Source: Isoperla grammatica (Eukaryota; Arthropoda; Insecta; Plecoptera; Perlodidae). Taken from it: a DNA stretch of 64,000 nt. This document shows positions 11,240 through 23,300 of the stretch, one piece after another. The DNA lies in NCBI GenBank assembly GCA_945910005.1, contig OX246746.1, positions 28,909,730-28,973,729 on the forward strand, given 5' to 3'. Made by a program: the position numbers and the translations under genes. Position 1 is the stretch's first letter; every line of letters begins with the position of its first letter. Under the pieces are notes generated by a model, which worked only from the letters and a program-made list of their open reading frames with translations, was not told where the DNA came from and did no database searches.

Positions 11240-11491
11240 AATTTTAGGGGACACCTTGCTTCTTACGGGGTGGCCAGTGTTCATTGGGACAACTGTAGCT
11301 TGATGGCTACACTAGTAGCCAGGGAACTAGTCCCAGCAAAAGTATTCGCATACCGATCTCAGGTCATTGTCTACTGCCCCTTTCAACCGCGCCAATTGAA
11401 AGAAAATCAACAGATATTCTTTCACACAGTCGTAAATGCACAGTTCGGCTTAGTCGAGTGCACAGACGGTTTGGCCACACTCACCGTACAG
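11240..11491 (+). CDS. exon-like block beta, 84 codons, unrecognised
   Basis: A strong acceptor (CCGTCTTTTCTCAG) precedes 11240 and CAG is followed by donor GTAACC at 11492. The block is 252 bp, exactly 84 codons, open in phase 0 on both sides. The predicted peptide contains HWDNCSLMATLV near its start and YCPFQPRQLKENQQIFF in the middle, with cysteines that would suit a secreted or extracellular segment. No family is recognised. The copy at 56801-57052 differs at one base (a Val/Ile codon). It may be an exon of a real gene that was duplicated, or exon-like sequence carried by a mobile unit. An upstream in-frame stop at about 11207 argues against a simple longer exon. Confidence 0.35.
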
Positions 11492-11663
11492 GTAACCAAC
11501 GGAAGGTCTTAAATTAACCCCTATGGAAATGTTTAGACTAGACGGTAGGGATTAGCGAAGTAGAGAATTAAGTTGTCACCTTGGACTCGGCTGTGTCGTA
11601 AGCATCAGAATACTTTCGTATGGGGAAACATTACAACAATTATTACACTCGTGTTCGTTTTAG

Positions 11664-11802
11664 GCCTAGCGGAGATGATGTGATTTATATCGAAAACCAG
11701 TGCAGCCTTCCGAAAGGCAACTCTTGTTCCTACGAAGAGTACGCTAGTAGCGCTCTCATCAGCTACACCGACGCATACGTCAGTAATGTAACACGAAGCC
11801 AG
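11664..11802 (+). CDS. exon-like block gamma, unrecognised
   Basis: The acceptor is CGTTTTAG before 11664 and the donor is CAG followed by GTAAGT at 11803, a textbook site. The frame CCT AGC GGA is open to the donor and encodes a peptide with C-SLPKGNS-CSYEEY spacing. Its start phase does not fit the phase-0 end of block beta, so either an exon is missing between them, another acceptor is used (CCAG at about 11702 would fit), or the gene is broken. In copy 2 (57231-57369) the only coding change seen is synonymous (ACC to ACG) and the intron has a small length change. Confidence 0.35.
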
Positions 11803-11818
11803 GTAAGTCCCAAACAAG

Positions 11819-11869
11819 CAAGGTCCACTAGATCGCTTGTAGCGCTAGGAGTAAATCCAGTAGACCTTG
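11819..11869. mobile_element. 51-bp micro-MITE with TSD
   Basis: The insert begins CAAGGTCCACTAGAT and ends ATCCAGTAGACCTTG, an imperfect inverted repeat occupying most of its length. CCAAACAAG lies at 11810-11818 and again at 11870-11878. In the paralogue, near 57378-57386, only one copy occurs and the insert is missing. An 8-9-bp duplication suggests a hAT-like mechanism. Confidence 0.75.
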
Positions 11870-12419
11870 CCAAACAAGATGTGTAATCTAGAGGGCCGTG
11901 ATTAGCTCTATTTAACATAGAGATGCTATTTAACCCATTGAGCCAAGAATAGTTTTCTGGTTTTTATACCCCACGGCCTGGATTTGCAAGAGGTCTTACG
12001 TCTTTTTATGGTCTTAACTCGTAGACCGGCGTAACTTTGGACCTCCTGTAAAACCAGACCCAGGTCACACGAATAAGTTACTAATTCCTGGTAGAAACAA
12101 GGACACAATGAACATTCCAATAATATGTTTTAATGTATGTACTCAGATATTTTCCTGGACTCACAAGAGGTTCAAAGCTAGGCCGGTCTTAGAGATAAGA
12201 CCAAAAAAAGACTTAAGACCTCTTGTGAATGGGAGAATGAAAGTGGATATACTAGGACAATAAGTGTAGACAACCTTTGCCATGCCCATTTTTTTTGTAT
12301 ATACATAGATAGCTTAAATAGATACTACTCTAGGCCTTTAGTACTATATTATACAATTTATAAAAGAACGGCCAAAACATATCCATATTATTTGAGTACC
12401 ATAGACGTAGGGTAGGGAA

Positions 12420-12795
12420 ACACATATCAACTCACTCTTTATTGATAGTACAATACAATCATAATAGAAAACAATAATTATATAATTATGAAATAACCAA
12501 CTCACATACTCGTTTATTATTAATACAATACAAACATAATATAAAACAATAATTGTATAATTATGAAATTACCAACTCACATACTCGTTTATTATTAATA
12601 CAATACAAACATAATATAAAACAATAATTGTATAATTATGAAATTACCAACTCACATACTCGTTTATTTACAATACAATACACACATTATAGAAAGCAAT
12701 AATTATTAAATTATGAAATTACCAACTCACATACTCGTTTATTCATAATACAATACACACATTATAGAAAACAATAATTATAAAATTATGAAATT
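12420..12795. repeat. 75-bp AT-rich minisatellite, about 5 units
   Basis: Units start near ACCAACTCACATACTCGTTT at 12496, 12571, 12646 and 12720. The homologous array in copy 2 (57935-58750) has about 11 units, so the array has changed length since the duplication. Confidence 0.9.
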
Positions 12796-12830
12796 TGGTT
12801 ATGAAAGTAGGTGCCAATCGGCTGGAATGG

Positions 12831-13025
12831 TATATAATGTGAGGAAAGGATCCAACAGCTTACCTTCGTGTAAGATGACGGATTTGCGAGTTTGAAGTAC
12901 ACATAAAAAACATAATACAAATATAACGATATATTTTGTATCATGTTTGTTATGTGTACTTCAAACTCGCAAATCCGTCATTGTATACCAAGGTAAGCTG
13001 TTGGATCCTTTCCTCACATTATATA
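12831..13025. repeat. 195-bp near-perfect hairpin
   Basis: Arms of roughly 90 bp (from TATATAATGTGAGGAAAGGA on the left to its complement ending 13025) meet at an AT-rich centre near 12928. The right arm has a few extra bases (TGTATACCAAGG against CTTCGTGTAAG). It is preserved in copy 2 at 58789-58983. It could be a foldback MITE or a source of hairpin small RNA. Confidence 0.88.
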
Positions 13026-13985
13026 CAATTATGAAATTTGGCATAGACAAAATATTAACAACTAAGGTTAGATTTTATTGTAAAATAAAACAACTCATGT
13101 AGAAATACTTGGTTTTAATATCAGTACAATATGTCAACTCTGGTTAAAAAACGTACCTTCCTTCACATGTACCGGTATTTTTTATTTAATAAGAACTAGT
13201 AAATAGGCCACACTATCATTACAATTACTAACTACCTTATGAATGTACTTAATATTAATAACAGAAAGTCTAGGTGACAATTAACGATAGTTTATTTAGT
13301 TTATTTACACAATTATGTCTGCATTGTAATATAAAAACAAATTTTTTTTTTTTTAATCGGCCTCCTCCATCCCCATAGCCGTCCATCTCCGCCTTTACCG
13401 CGGAGCAAAGAAAATAAGGAGCAAACTAGTTTGAGTCTAGATCGAGTCTATTTGACGGCCTGGCCAAACCTCAGATAGACATAATACAAGAGTAAAGTTT
13501 TAAAACTCATTCTTTGAACTTTCTAGCACGAGTACTGAGCACGTTACTATTTACTATTTCAACTCTACTTCAACTAACAACACACTCCTACTACTAACTA
13601 CATCTACCACACTGCTACTACTAACTACAGCTACCACACAATAATACATCAACTACAACAACTACAGCGTTGTGCTTTGTACACGCGCAATATTTACTCG
13701 CGAGCGAAAACATAATACGAAAATCGTGCAAATGTGCCGATCAAAACAAAAACCGCGCGTGCCAACGTTGACTGAACTAGTATTACATTTATTTACCGTT
13801 TAAAAAAAACTAATTAACTCCTTGTACAATATTTAAATTGTTTGCTCCGCCGTGTTATTGTTCTTTACATTTTGAAATGCTAAGCTTAATATTATACGTT
13901 ACTTTTTCTATTCTTCATTGATGAAAAATTCGAGCCTCTTCTGCGGTGCTGTCTTCAAATCTAAAAGAAAAAGTAATGTGAACAG
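13026..13985. other. no gene recognised
   Basis: This AT-rich sequence is shared with 58984-59942. It includes a run of tandem-like ACTACTACTAACTAC words near 13590-13630. No coding or RNA feature is supported. Confidence 0.55.
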
Positions 13986-14349
13986 GGAAGGATACCTCTA
14001 CGTCAAAAACCACACAAAAATTTCATTTTTAAATTATATGACAAGAATGGGCTTCGAAATCGAAAATCTGAATCAACAGCGCACTGTGGTTTAGTAAGCC
14101 CTACAATTTGAATGTGCTTAGTCGGGACTTACATTATGATCAGTAAGTTCTTTTATAAATAATTAATTTTATTACTAATTATCGAATTATAATCAAAATA
14201 CTACGCTTATAATTATAATATTTTATTCAATCTGTAGGGCTTACCAAAGCAAAGTGCGCTGCTAATTAAGATTTTCGTTTTCTTGTTGCAATCTTGAGAT
14301 ATAATTTAATAATGAACATTTTCTGCGGTTTTTGACGTAGAGACTACCC
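13986..14349. mobile_element. palindromic MITE with GGATACCTCTACGTC ends
   Basis: The left arm (GGATACCTCTACGTCAAAAA onward, 13990-14107) pairs with 14238-14349, giving a large imperfect foldback. The tip holds an extra segment bounded by TAAGCCCTACA and TGTAGGGCTTA, perhaps a nested insertion. A related element lies at 39915-40109. The left half alone, to the centre, is present at 59945-60049. Confidence 0.7.
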
Positions 14350-14364
14350 CTATAATTTGTGGAA

Positions 14365-17300
14365 ATAATAAAGCAAGCGAAGCGAGCGTCTCCCTTTGAC
14401 TCTTATGGCACTTCGTTCTGTTTTATTTTATTTTTTTCTTTTTTTTAGTCTGTTGATAGCGGTCGAACGGAAAGTCCGATCAACTTGAAATTTGGACCAT
14501 CCACAAGCCTCGACGTGGATTGAAGGTGTAAAGTTTTGAGGCAAAATTGTTCGAAAAGTTACAAAGTTACACCATAGTTACTGCAAAATATTTTTCTGAA
14601 ACAATATGGTGGCAACATGTGAGATAGCCATATTTTTCTAAAGCTTTTTCCGGTTAGGAACATGTTCATTTTATGGCGATCTGATAAATATTGGCAAAGT
14701 CACACAAAAGTTACTCGAAAATATTTTTCTGAAACACAGTAACAGCAAAATGTGAGGTTGCTATCTTGTAGTACAATTTCGTCCGGTCACGACTATACTA
14801 ATGTAAACGCAATCCGATACGTATTAGAGGCAGAAATTACATTTCTATTGCTGTCAATAACTGTTAGTAACGGTGGCGGACCGCGGCGAATACACTAGAC
14901 AAAATGGCAACGAAAATTCTTAGCAACGCACATTGCACTGCATTCAACAATGTCGGGAAGTATAAAAGCTATGGAAATTAGGAAAATTTTGCAATGCACA
15001 TTCTTGAATTGTTGTTAATTGTTGTTTTTATTAGCTTTGAGATCTTTTCGCCAGAACGTTCGTAGATACGGACGCGCTCGCTTATCAGCGCGTCAATAGA
15101 GCGTTTTCCTAGTTAAAATATATTAGGTTGTTTGTTTACCTCTCTCCTGGTGTGGGATTACTGCAACTCGAAGGTCCTGATGGCGCATCGTCTTTAGGCA
15201 GCCCAACGCGTCGCTTGTAGATCTATTTCATGTAACAGAAGGACACATGAGTTACGTAAATGTTGTAAGAAATCAACAACATTGTTAAGCGAGCGAAGCG
15301 ATCGTCTCCACTAGACTTTTATGGCACTTCGTTCTGTTTCTTTTTTTTATGTCTGTTGATAGCGGTCGAACGGAAAGTCCGATCAACTTGAAATTTGAAC
15401 CATTTACAAGCCTCGATATGAATTGAAGGTGCTTAGTTTTGAGTTGAAATCGTTTGAAAAGTTACAAAGTTACACAATAGTTACTGCAAAATATTTTTCT
15501 GAAACAAAATGGTGGCAAAATGTGAGATAGCCATTATTTTGTAAAGCTTTGTCCGGTTTCGAATATGTTCATTTTATGGCGATCTGATAAATATTGGCAA
15601 AGTTACACAAAAGTTACTCGAAAATATATTTCTGAAAGACAGTAACAGCAAAATGTGAGGTGGCTATCTTGTAGTAAATTTTTGTCCGGGCCCGACTATA
15701 CTAATGTAAACGCAATCCGATACGTATTAGAGGCGGAAATTACATGTCTATTGCTGTCAATAACTGTTAGGAACGGTGGCGGACCGCGGTGAAAACACTA
15801 GACAGAATGGCAACGAAAATTCTTAGCAACGCACATTGCACTGCATTCAACACTATCGGGAAGTATAATAGCTATGGAAATTAGAAAAAATTTTGTAATG
15901 CGCATTCTTGAATAGTTGTTAATTGTTGTTTTTATTAGCTTTGAGATCTTTTCGCCAGAACGTTCGTAGATATGGACGCGCTCGCTTATCAACGCGTCAA
16001 ACAGAGCGTTTTCCTAGTTAAAAGTATATTAGGTTGTTTGTTTACCTCTCTCCTGGTGTGGGATTACTGCAACTCGAAGGTCCTGATGGCGCATCGTCTT
16101 AAGGCAGCCCAACGCGTCGCTTGTAGATCTATTTCATGTAACAGAAGGACACATGAGTTACGTAAATGCTGTAAAAAATCAATAACATTGTTAAGCGAGC
16201 GAAGCGATCGTCTCCACTAGACTCTTATGGCCCTTCGTTCTGTTTTTTTTTTTTTTTTATTCCTGTTGATAGCGGTCGAACGGAGAGTCCGATCAACTTG
16301 AAATTTGGTCCATCCACAAGTCTCGATGTAGATTGAAGGTGTATAGTTTTGAGGCAAAATCGTTCGAAAAGTAAAAACGTTACACCATAGTTACTGCAAA
16401 ATATTTTTCTGAAACAAAATGGTGGCAAAATGTGAGATAGCCATATTTTTTAAAAGATTTGTCCGGTTACGAATATGTTCATTTTATGGCGATTTGATAA
16501 ATATTGGCAAAGTTACACAAAAGTTACTCGAAAATATATTTCTGAAACACAGTAACATCAAAATGTGAGGTCGCTATCTTATAGTATATTTTCGTACGGT
16601 CACGAATATACTAATTTAAAAGCGATCTGATACGTATTGGAGGCATAAATTACATTTCTTTTGCTGTCAAAAACTGTTAGTAACGCAGGCGGACCGTGTT
16701 AAAAACATGACGACGAAAATTCTTAGCAACGCACATTGCACTGCATTCAACAATATCGGGAAGTATAATAGCTATGGAAATTAGAAAAAATTTTGTAATG
16801 CGCATTCTTGAATAGTTGTTAATTGTTGTTTTTATTAGCTTTGAGATCTTTTCGCCAGAACGTTCGTAAATATGGACGCACTCGCTTATCAACGCGTCAA
16901 CAGAGCGTTTTCCTAGTTAAAATATATTAGGTTGTTTGTTTACCTCTCTCCTGGTGTGGGATTACTGCAACTCGAAGGTCCTGATGGCGCATCGTCTTTA
17001 GGCAGCCCAACGCGTCGCTTGAAAATCTATTTCATGTAACAGAAGGACACATGAGTTACGTAAATGCTGTAAAAAATCAACAACATTTTTAAGCGAGCGA
17101 AGCGATCGTCTCCACTAGACTCTTATGGCACTTCGTTCTGTTTTTGTTTTTTTATGTCTGTTGATAGCGGTCGAACGGAAAGTCCGATCAACTTGAAATT
17201 TGGACCATTTACAAGCCTCGATATGAATTGAAGGTGTATAGTTTTGAGTTAAAATCGTTTGAAAAGTTACAAAGTTACAATATAGTTACTGCAAAATATT

Positions 17301-20300
17301 TTTCTAAAACAAAATGTTGGCAAAATGTGAGATAGCCATATTTTTGTAAAGCTTTGTCTGGTTACGAATATGTTCATTTTATGGCGATCTGATAAATATT
17401 GGCAAAGTTACACCAAAGTTACGCGAAAATATATTTCTGAAAGACAGTAACAGCAAAATGTGAGGTGGCTATCTTGTAGTAAATTTTCGTCCGGTCACGA
17501 CTATGCTAATGTAAACGCAATCCGATACGTATTAGAGGCAGGAAATTACATTTCTATTGCTGTCAATAACTGTTAGTAACGGTGGCGGACCGCGGTGAAA
17601 ACACTAGACAGAATGGCAACGAAAATTCTTAGCAACGCACATTGCACTGCATTCAACAATATCGGGAAGTATAATAGCTATGGAAATTAGAAAATATTTT
17701 GTAATGCGCATTCTTGAATAGTTGTTAATTGTTGTTTTTATTAGCTTTGAGATCTTTTCGCCAGAACGTTCGTAGATATGGACGCGCTCGCTTATCAACG
17801 CGTCAAACAAAGCGTTTTCCTAGTTAAAAGTATATTAGGTTGTTTGTTTACCTATCTCCTGGTGTGGGATTACTGCAACTCGAAGGTCCTGATGGCGCAT
17901 CGTCTTTAGGCAGCCCAACGCGTCGCTTGTAGATCTATTTCATGTAACAGAAGGACACATGAGTTACGTAAATGCTGTAAGAAATCAACAACATTGATAA
18001 GCGAGCGAAGCGATCGTCTCCACTAGACTCTTATGGCACTTCGTTCTGTTTTTGTTTTTTTATGTCTGTTGATAGCGGTCGAACGGAAAGTCCGATCAAC
18101 TTAAAATTTGGATTATTTACAAGCCTCGATATGAATTGAAGGTGTATAGTTTTGAGTGAAAATCGTTCGAAAAGTTACAAAGTTACACTATAGTTACTGC
18201 AAAATATTTTTCTGAAACAAAATGTTGGCAAAATGTGAGATAGCCATATTTTTGTAAAGCTTTGTCTGGTTACGAATATGTTCATTTTATGGCGATCTGA
18301 TAAATATTGGCAAAGTTACACAAAAGTTACGCGAAAATATATTTCTGAAACACAGTAACAGCAAAATGTGAGGTGGCTATCTTGTAGTAAATTTTTGTCC
18401 GGTCACGACTATACTAATGTAAACGCAATCCGATACGTATTAGAGGCAGAAATTACATGTCTATTGCTGTCAATAACTGTTAGTAACGGTGGCGGACCGC
18501 GGTGAAAACACTAGACAGAATGGCAACGAAAATTCTTAGCAACGCACATTGCACTGCATTCAACAATATCGGGAAGTATAATAGCTATGGAAATTAGAAA
18601 AAATTTTGTAATGCGCATTCTTGAATAGTTGTTAATTGTTGTTTTTATTAGCTTTGAGATCTTTTCGCCAGAACGTTCGTAGATATGGACGCGCTCGCTT
18701 ATCAACGCGTCAAACAGAGCGTTTTCCTAGTTAAAAGTATATTAGGTTGTTTGTTTACCTCTCTCCTGGTGTGGGATTACTGCAACTCGAAGGTCCTGAT
18801 GGCGCATCGTCTTAAGGCAGCCCAACGCGTCGCTTGTAGATCTATTTCATGTAACAGAAGGACACATGAGTTACGTAAATGCTGTAAAAAATCAATAACA
18901 TTGTTAAGCGAGCGAAGCGATCGTCTCCACTAGACTCTTATGGCCCTTCGTTCTGTTTTTTTTTTTTTATGTCTGTTGATAGCGGTCGAACGGAGAGTCC
19001 GATCAACTTGAAATTTGGTCCATCCACAAGTCTCGATGTAGATTGAAGGTGTATAGTTTTGAGGCAAAATCGTTCGAAAAGTAAAAACGTTACACCATAG
19101 TTACTGCAAAATATTTTTCTGAAACAAAATGGTGGCAAAATGTGAGATAGCCATATTTTTTAAAAGATTTGTCCGGTTACGAATATGTTCATTTTATGGC
19201 GATTTGATAAATATTGGCAAAGTTACACAAAAGTTACTCGAAAATATATTTCTGAAACACAGTAACATCAAAATGTGAGGTCGCTATCTTATAGTATATT
19301 TTCGTACGGTCACGAATATACTAATTTAAAAGCGATCTGATACGTATTGGAGGCATAAATTACATTTCTTTTGCTGTCAAAAACTGTTAGTAACGCAGGC
19401 GGACCGTGTTAAAAACATGACGACGAAAATTCTTAGCAACGCACATTGCACTGCATTCAACAATATCGGGAAGTATAATAGCTATGGAAATTAGAAAAAA
19501 TTTTGTAATGCGCATTCTTGAATAGTTGTTAATTGTTGTTTTTATTAGCTTTGAGATCTTTTCACCAGAACGTTCGTAAATATGGACGCACTCGCTTATC
19601 AACGCGTCAACAGAGCGTTTTCCTAGTTAAAATATATTAGGTTGTTTGTTTACCTCTCTCCTGGTGTGGGATTACTGCAACTCGAAGGTCCTGATGGCGC
19701 ATCGTCTTTAGGCAGCCCAACGCGTCGCTTGAAAATCTAATTCATGTAACAGAAGGACACATGAGTTACGTAAATGCTGTAAAAAATCAACAACATTTTT
19801 AAGCGAGCGAAGCGATCGTCTCCACTAGACTCTTATGGCACTTCGTTCTGTTTTTGTTTTTTTATGTCTGTTGATAGCGGTCGAACGGAAAGTCCGATCA
19901 ACTTGAAATTTGGACCATTTACAAGCCTCGATATGAATTGAAGGTGTATAGTTTTGAGTTAAAATCGTTTGAAAAGTTACAAAGTTACAATATAGTTACT
20001 GCAAAATATTTTTCTAAAACAAAATGTTGGCAAAATGTGAGATAGCCATATTTTTGTAAAGCTTTGTCTGGTTACGAATATGTTCATTTTATGGCGATCT
20101 GATAAATATTGGCAAAGTTACACCAAAGTTACGCGAAAATATATTTCTGAAAGACAGTAACAGCAAAATGTGAGGTGGCTATCTTGTAGTAAATTTTCGT
20201 CCGGTCACGACTATGCTAATGTAAACGCAATCCGATACGTATTAGAGGCAGGAAATTACATTTCTATTGCTGTCAATAACTGTTAGTAACGGTGGCGGAC

Positions 20301-23300
20301 CGCGGTGAAAACACTAGACAGAATGGCAACGAAAATTCTTAGCAACGCACATTGCACTGCATTCAACAATATCGGGAAGTATAATAGCTATGGAAATTAG
20401 AAAATATTTTGTAATGCGCATTCTTGAATAGTTGTTAATTGTTGTTTTTATTAGCTTTGAGATCTTTTCGCCAGAACGTTCGTAGATATGGACGCGCTCG
20501 CTTATCAACGCGTCAAACAAAGCGTTTTCCTAGTTAAAAGTATATTAGGTTGTTTGTTTACCTCTCTCCTGGTGTGGGATTACTGCAACTCGAAGGTCCT
20601 GATGGCGCATCGTCTTTAGGCAGCCCAACGCGTCGCTTGTAGATCTATTTCATGTAACAGAAGGACACATGAGTTACGTAAATGCTGTAAGAAATCAACA
20701 ACATTGATAAGCGAGCGAAGCGATCGTCTCCACTAGACTCTTATGGCACTTCGTTCTGTTTTTGTTTTTTTATGTCTGTTGATAGCGGTCGAACGGAAAG
20801 TCCGATCAACTTAAAATTTGGATTATTTACAAGCCTCGATATGAATTGAAGGTGTATAGTTTTGAGTTAAAATCGTTCGAAAAGTTACAAAGTTACACTA
20901 TAGTTACTGCAAAATATTTTTCTGAAACAAAATGTTGGCAAAATGTGAGATAGCCATATTTTTGTAAAGCTTTGTCTGGTTACGAATATGTTCATTTTAT
21001 GGCGATCTGATAAATATTGGCAAAGTTACACAAAAGTTACGCGAAAATATATTTCTGAAACACAGTAACAGCAAAATGTGAGGTGGCTATCTTGTAGTAA
21101 ATTTTTGTCCGGTCACGACTATACTAATGTAAACGCAATCCGATACGTATAAGAGGCAGAAATTACATGTCTATTGCTGTCAATAACTGTTAGTAACGGT
21201 GGCGGACCGCGGTGAAAACACTAGACAGAATGGCAACGAAAATTCTTAGCAACGCACATTGCACTGCATTCAACAATATCGGGAAGTATAATAGCTATGG
21301 AAATTAGAAAAAATTTTGTAATGCGCATTCTTGAATAGTTGTTAATTGTTGTTTTTATTAGCTTTGAGATCTTTTCGCCAGAACGTTCGTAGATATGGAC
21401 GCGCTCGCTTTTCAACGCGTCAAACAGAGCGTTTTCCTAGTTAAAAGTATATTAGGTTGTTTGTTTACCTCTCTCCTGGTGTGGGATTACTGCAACTCGA
21501 AGGTCCTGATGGCGCATCGTCTTAAGGCAGCCCAACGCGTCGCTTGTAGATCTATTTCATGTAACAGAAGGACACATAAGTTACGTAAATGCTGTAAAAA
21601 ATCAATAACATTGTTAAGCGAGCGAAGCGATCGTCTACACTAGACTCTTATGGCCCTTCGTTCTGTTTTTTTTTTTATGTCAGTTGATAGCGGTCGAACG
21701 GAGAGTCCGATCAACTTGAAATTTGGTCCATCCACAAGTCTCGATGTAGATTGAAGGTGTATAGTTTTGAGGCAAAATCGTTCGAAAAGTAAAAACGTTA
21801 CACCATAGTTACTGCAAAATATTTTTCTGAAACAAAATGGTGGCAAAATGTGAGATAGCCATATTTTTTAAAAGATTTGTCCGGTTACGAATATGTTCAT
21901 TTTATGGCGATTTGATAAATATTGGCAAAGTTACACCAAAGTTACTCGAAAATATATTTCTGAAACACAGTAACATCAAAATGTGAGGTCGCTATCTTAT
22001 AGTATATTTTCGTCCGGTCACGAATATACTAATTTAAAAGCGATCTGATACGTATTGGAGGCATAAATTATATTTCTTTTGCTGTCAATAACTGTTAGTA
22101 ACGGTGGCGGACCATGTTAAAAACATGACGACGAAAATTCTTAGCAACGCACATTGCACTGCATTCAACAATATCGGGAAGTATAATAGCTATGGAAATT
22201 AGAAAAAATTTTGTAATGCGCATTCTTGAATAGTTGTTAATTGTTGTTTTTATTAGCTTTGAGATCTTTTCGCCACAACGTTCGTAAATATGGACGCACT
22301 CGCTTATCAACGCGTCAACAGAGCGTTTTCCTAGTTAAAATATATTAGGTTGTTTGTTTACCGCTCTCCTGGTGTGGGATTACTGCAACTCGAAGGTCCT
22401 GATGGCGCATCGTCTTTAGGCAGACCAACGCGTCGCTTGTAGATCTATTTCATGTAACAGAAGGACACATGAGTTACGTAAATGCTGTAAAAAATCAACA
22501 ACATTGTTAAGCGAGCGGAGCGATCGTCTCCACTAGACTCTTATGGCACTCCGTTCTGTTTTTGTTTTTTTATGTCTGTTGATAGCGGTCGAACGGAAAG
22601 TCCGATCAACTTAAAATTTGGACCATTTACAAGCCTCGATATGAATTGAAGGTGTATAGTTTTGAGTTAAAATCGTTCGAAAAGTTACAAAGTTACACTA
22701 TAGTTACTGCAAAATATTTTTCTGAAACAAAATGTTGGCAAACTGTGAGATAGCCATATTTTTGTAAAGCTTTGTCTGGTTACGAATATGTTCATTTTAT
22801 GGCGATCTGATAAATATTAGCAAAGTTACACAAAAGTTACGCGAAAATATATTTCTGAAACACGGTAACAGCAAAATGTGAGGTGGCTATCTTGTAGTAA
22901 ATTTTTGTCCGGTCACGACTATACTAATGTAAACGCAATCTGATACGTATTAGAGGCAGAAATTACATGTCTATTGCTGTCAATAACTGTTAGTAACGGT
23001 GGCGGACCGCGGTGAAAACACTAGACAGAATGGCAACGAAAATTCTTAGCAACGCACATTGCACTGCATTCAACAATATCGGGAAGTATAATAGCTATGG
23101 AAATTAGAAAAAATTTTGTAATGCGCATTCTTGAATAGTTGTTAATTGTTGTTTTTATTAGCTTTGAGATCTTTTCGCCAGAACGTTCGTAAATATGTAC
23201 GCACTCGCTTATCAACGCGTCAACAGAGCGTTTTCCTAGTTAAAATATATTAGGTTGTTTGTTTACCTCTCTCCTGGTGTGGGATTACTGCAACTCGAAG

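Larger units (their letters stand above)
9735..14087. repeat. segmental duplication, copy 1
   Basis: From GAAGCGATATATCTAGACGG at 9735 to the word CACTGTGGTT near 14087 the sequence matches 55856-60049 with few substitutions. The offset is about 45.56 kb through the exon-like part. Copy 1 alone contains the CACTA-like insertion (9837-10803) and a 51-bp insertion (11819-11869). Copy 2 alone contains a hAT insertion (55889-56287) and a longer minisatellite. In both copies the 101-bp array lies upstream. Confidence 0.93.
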
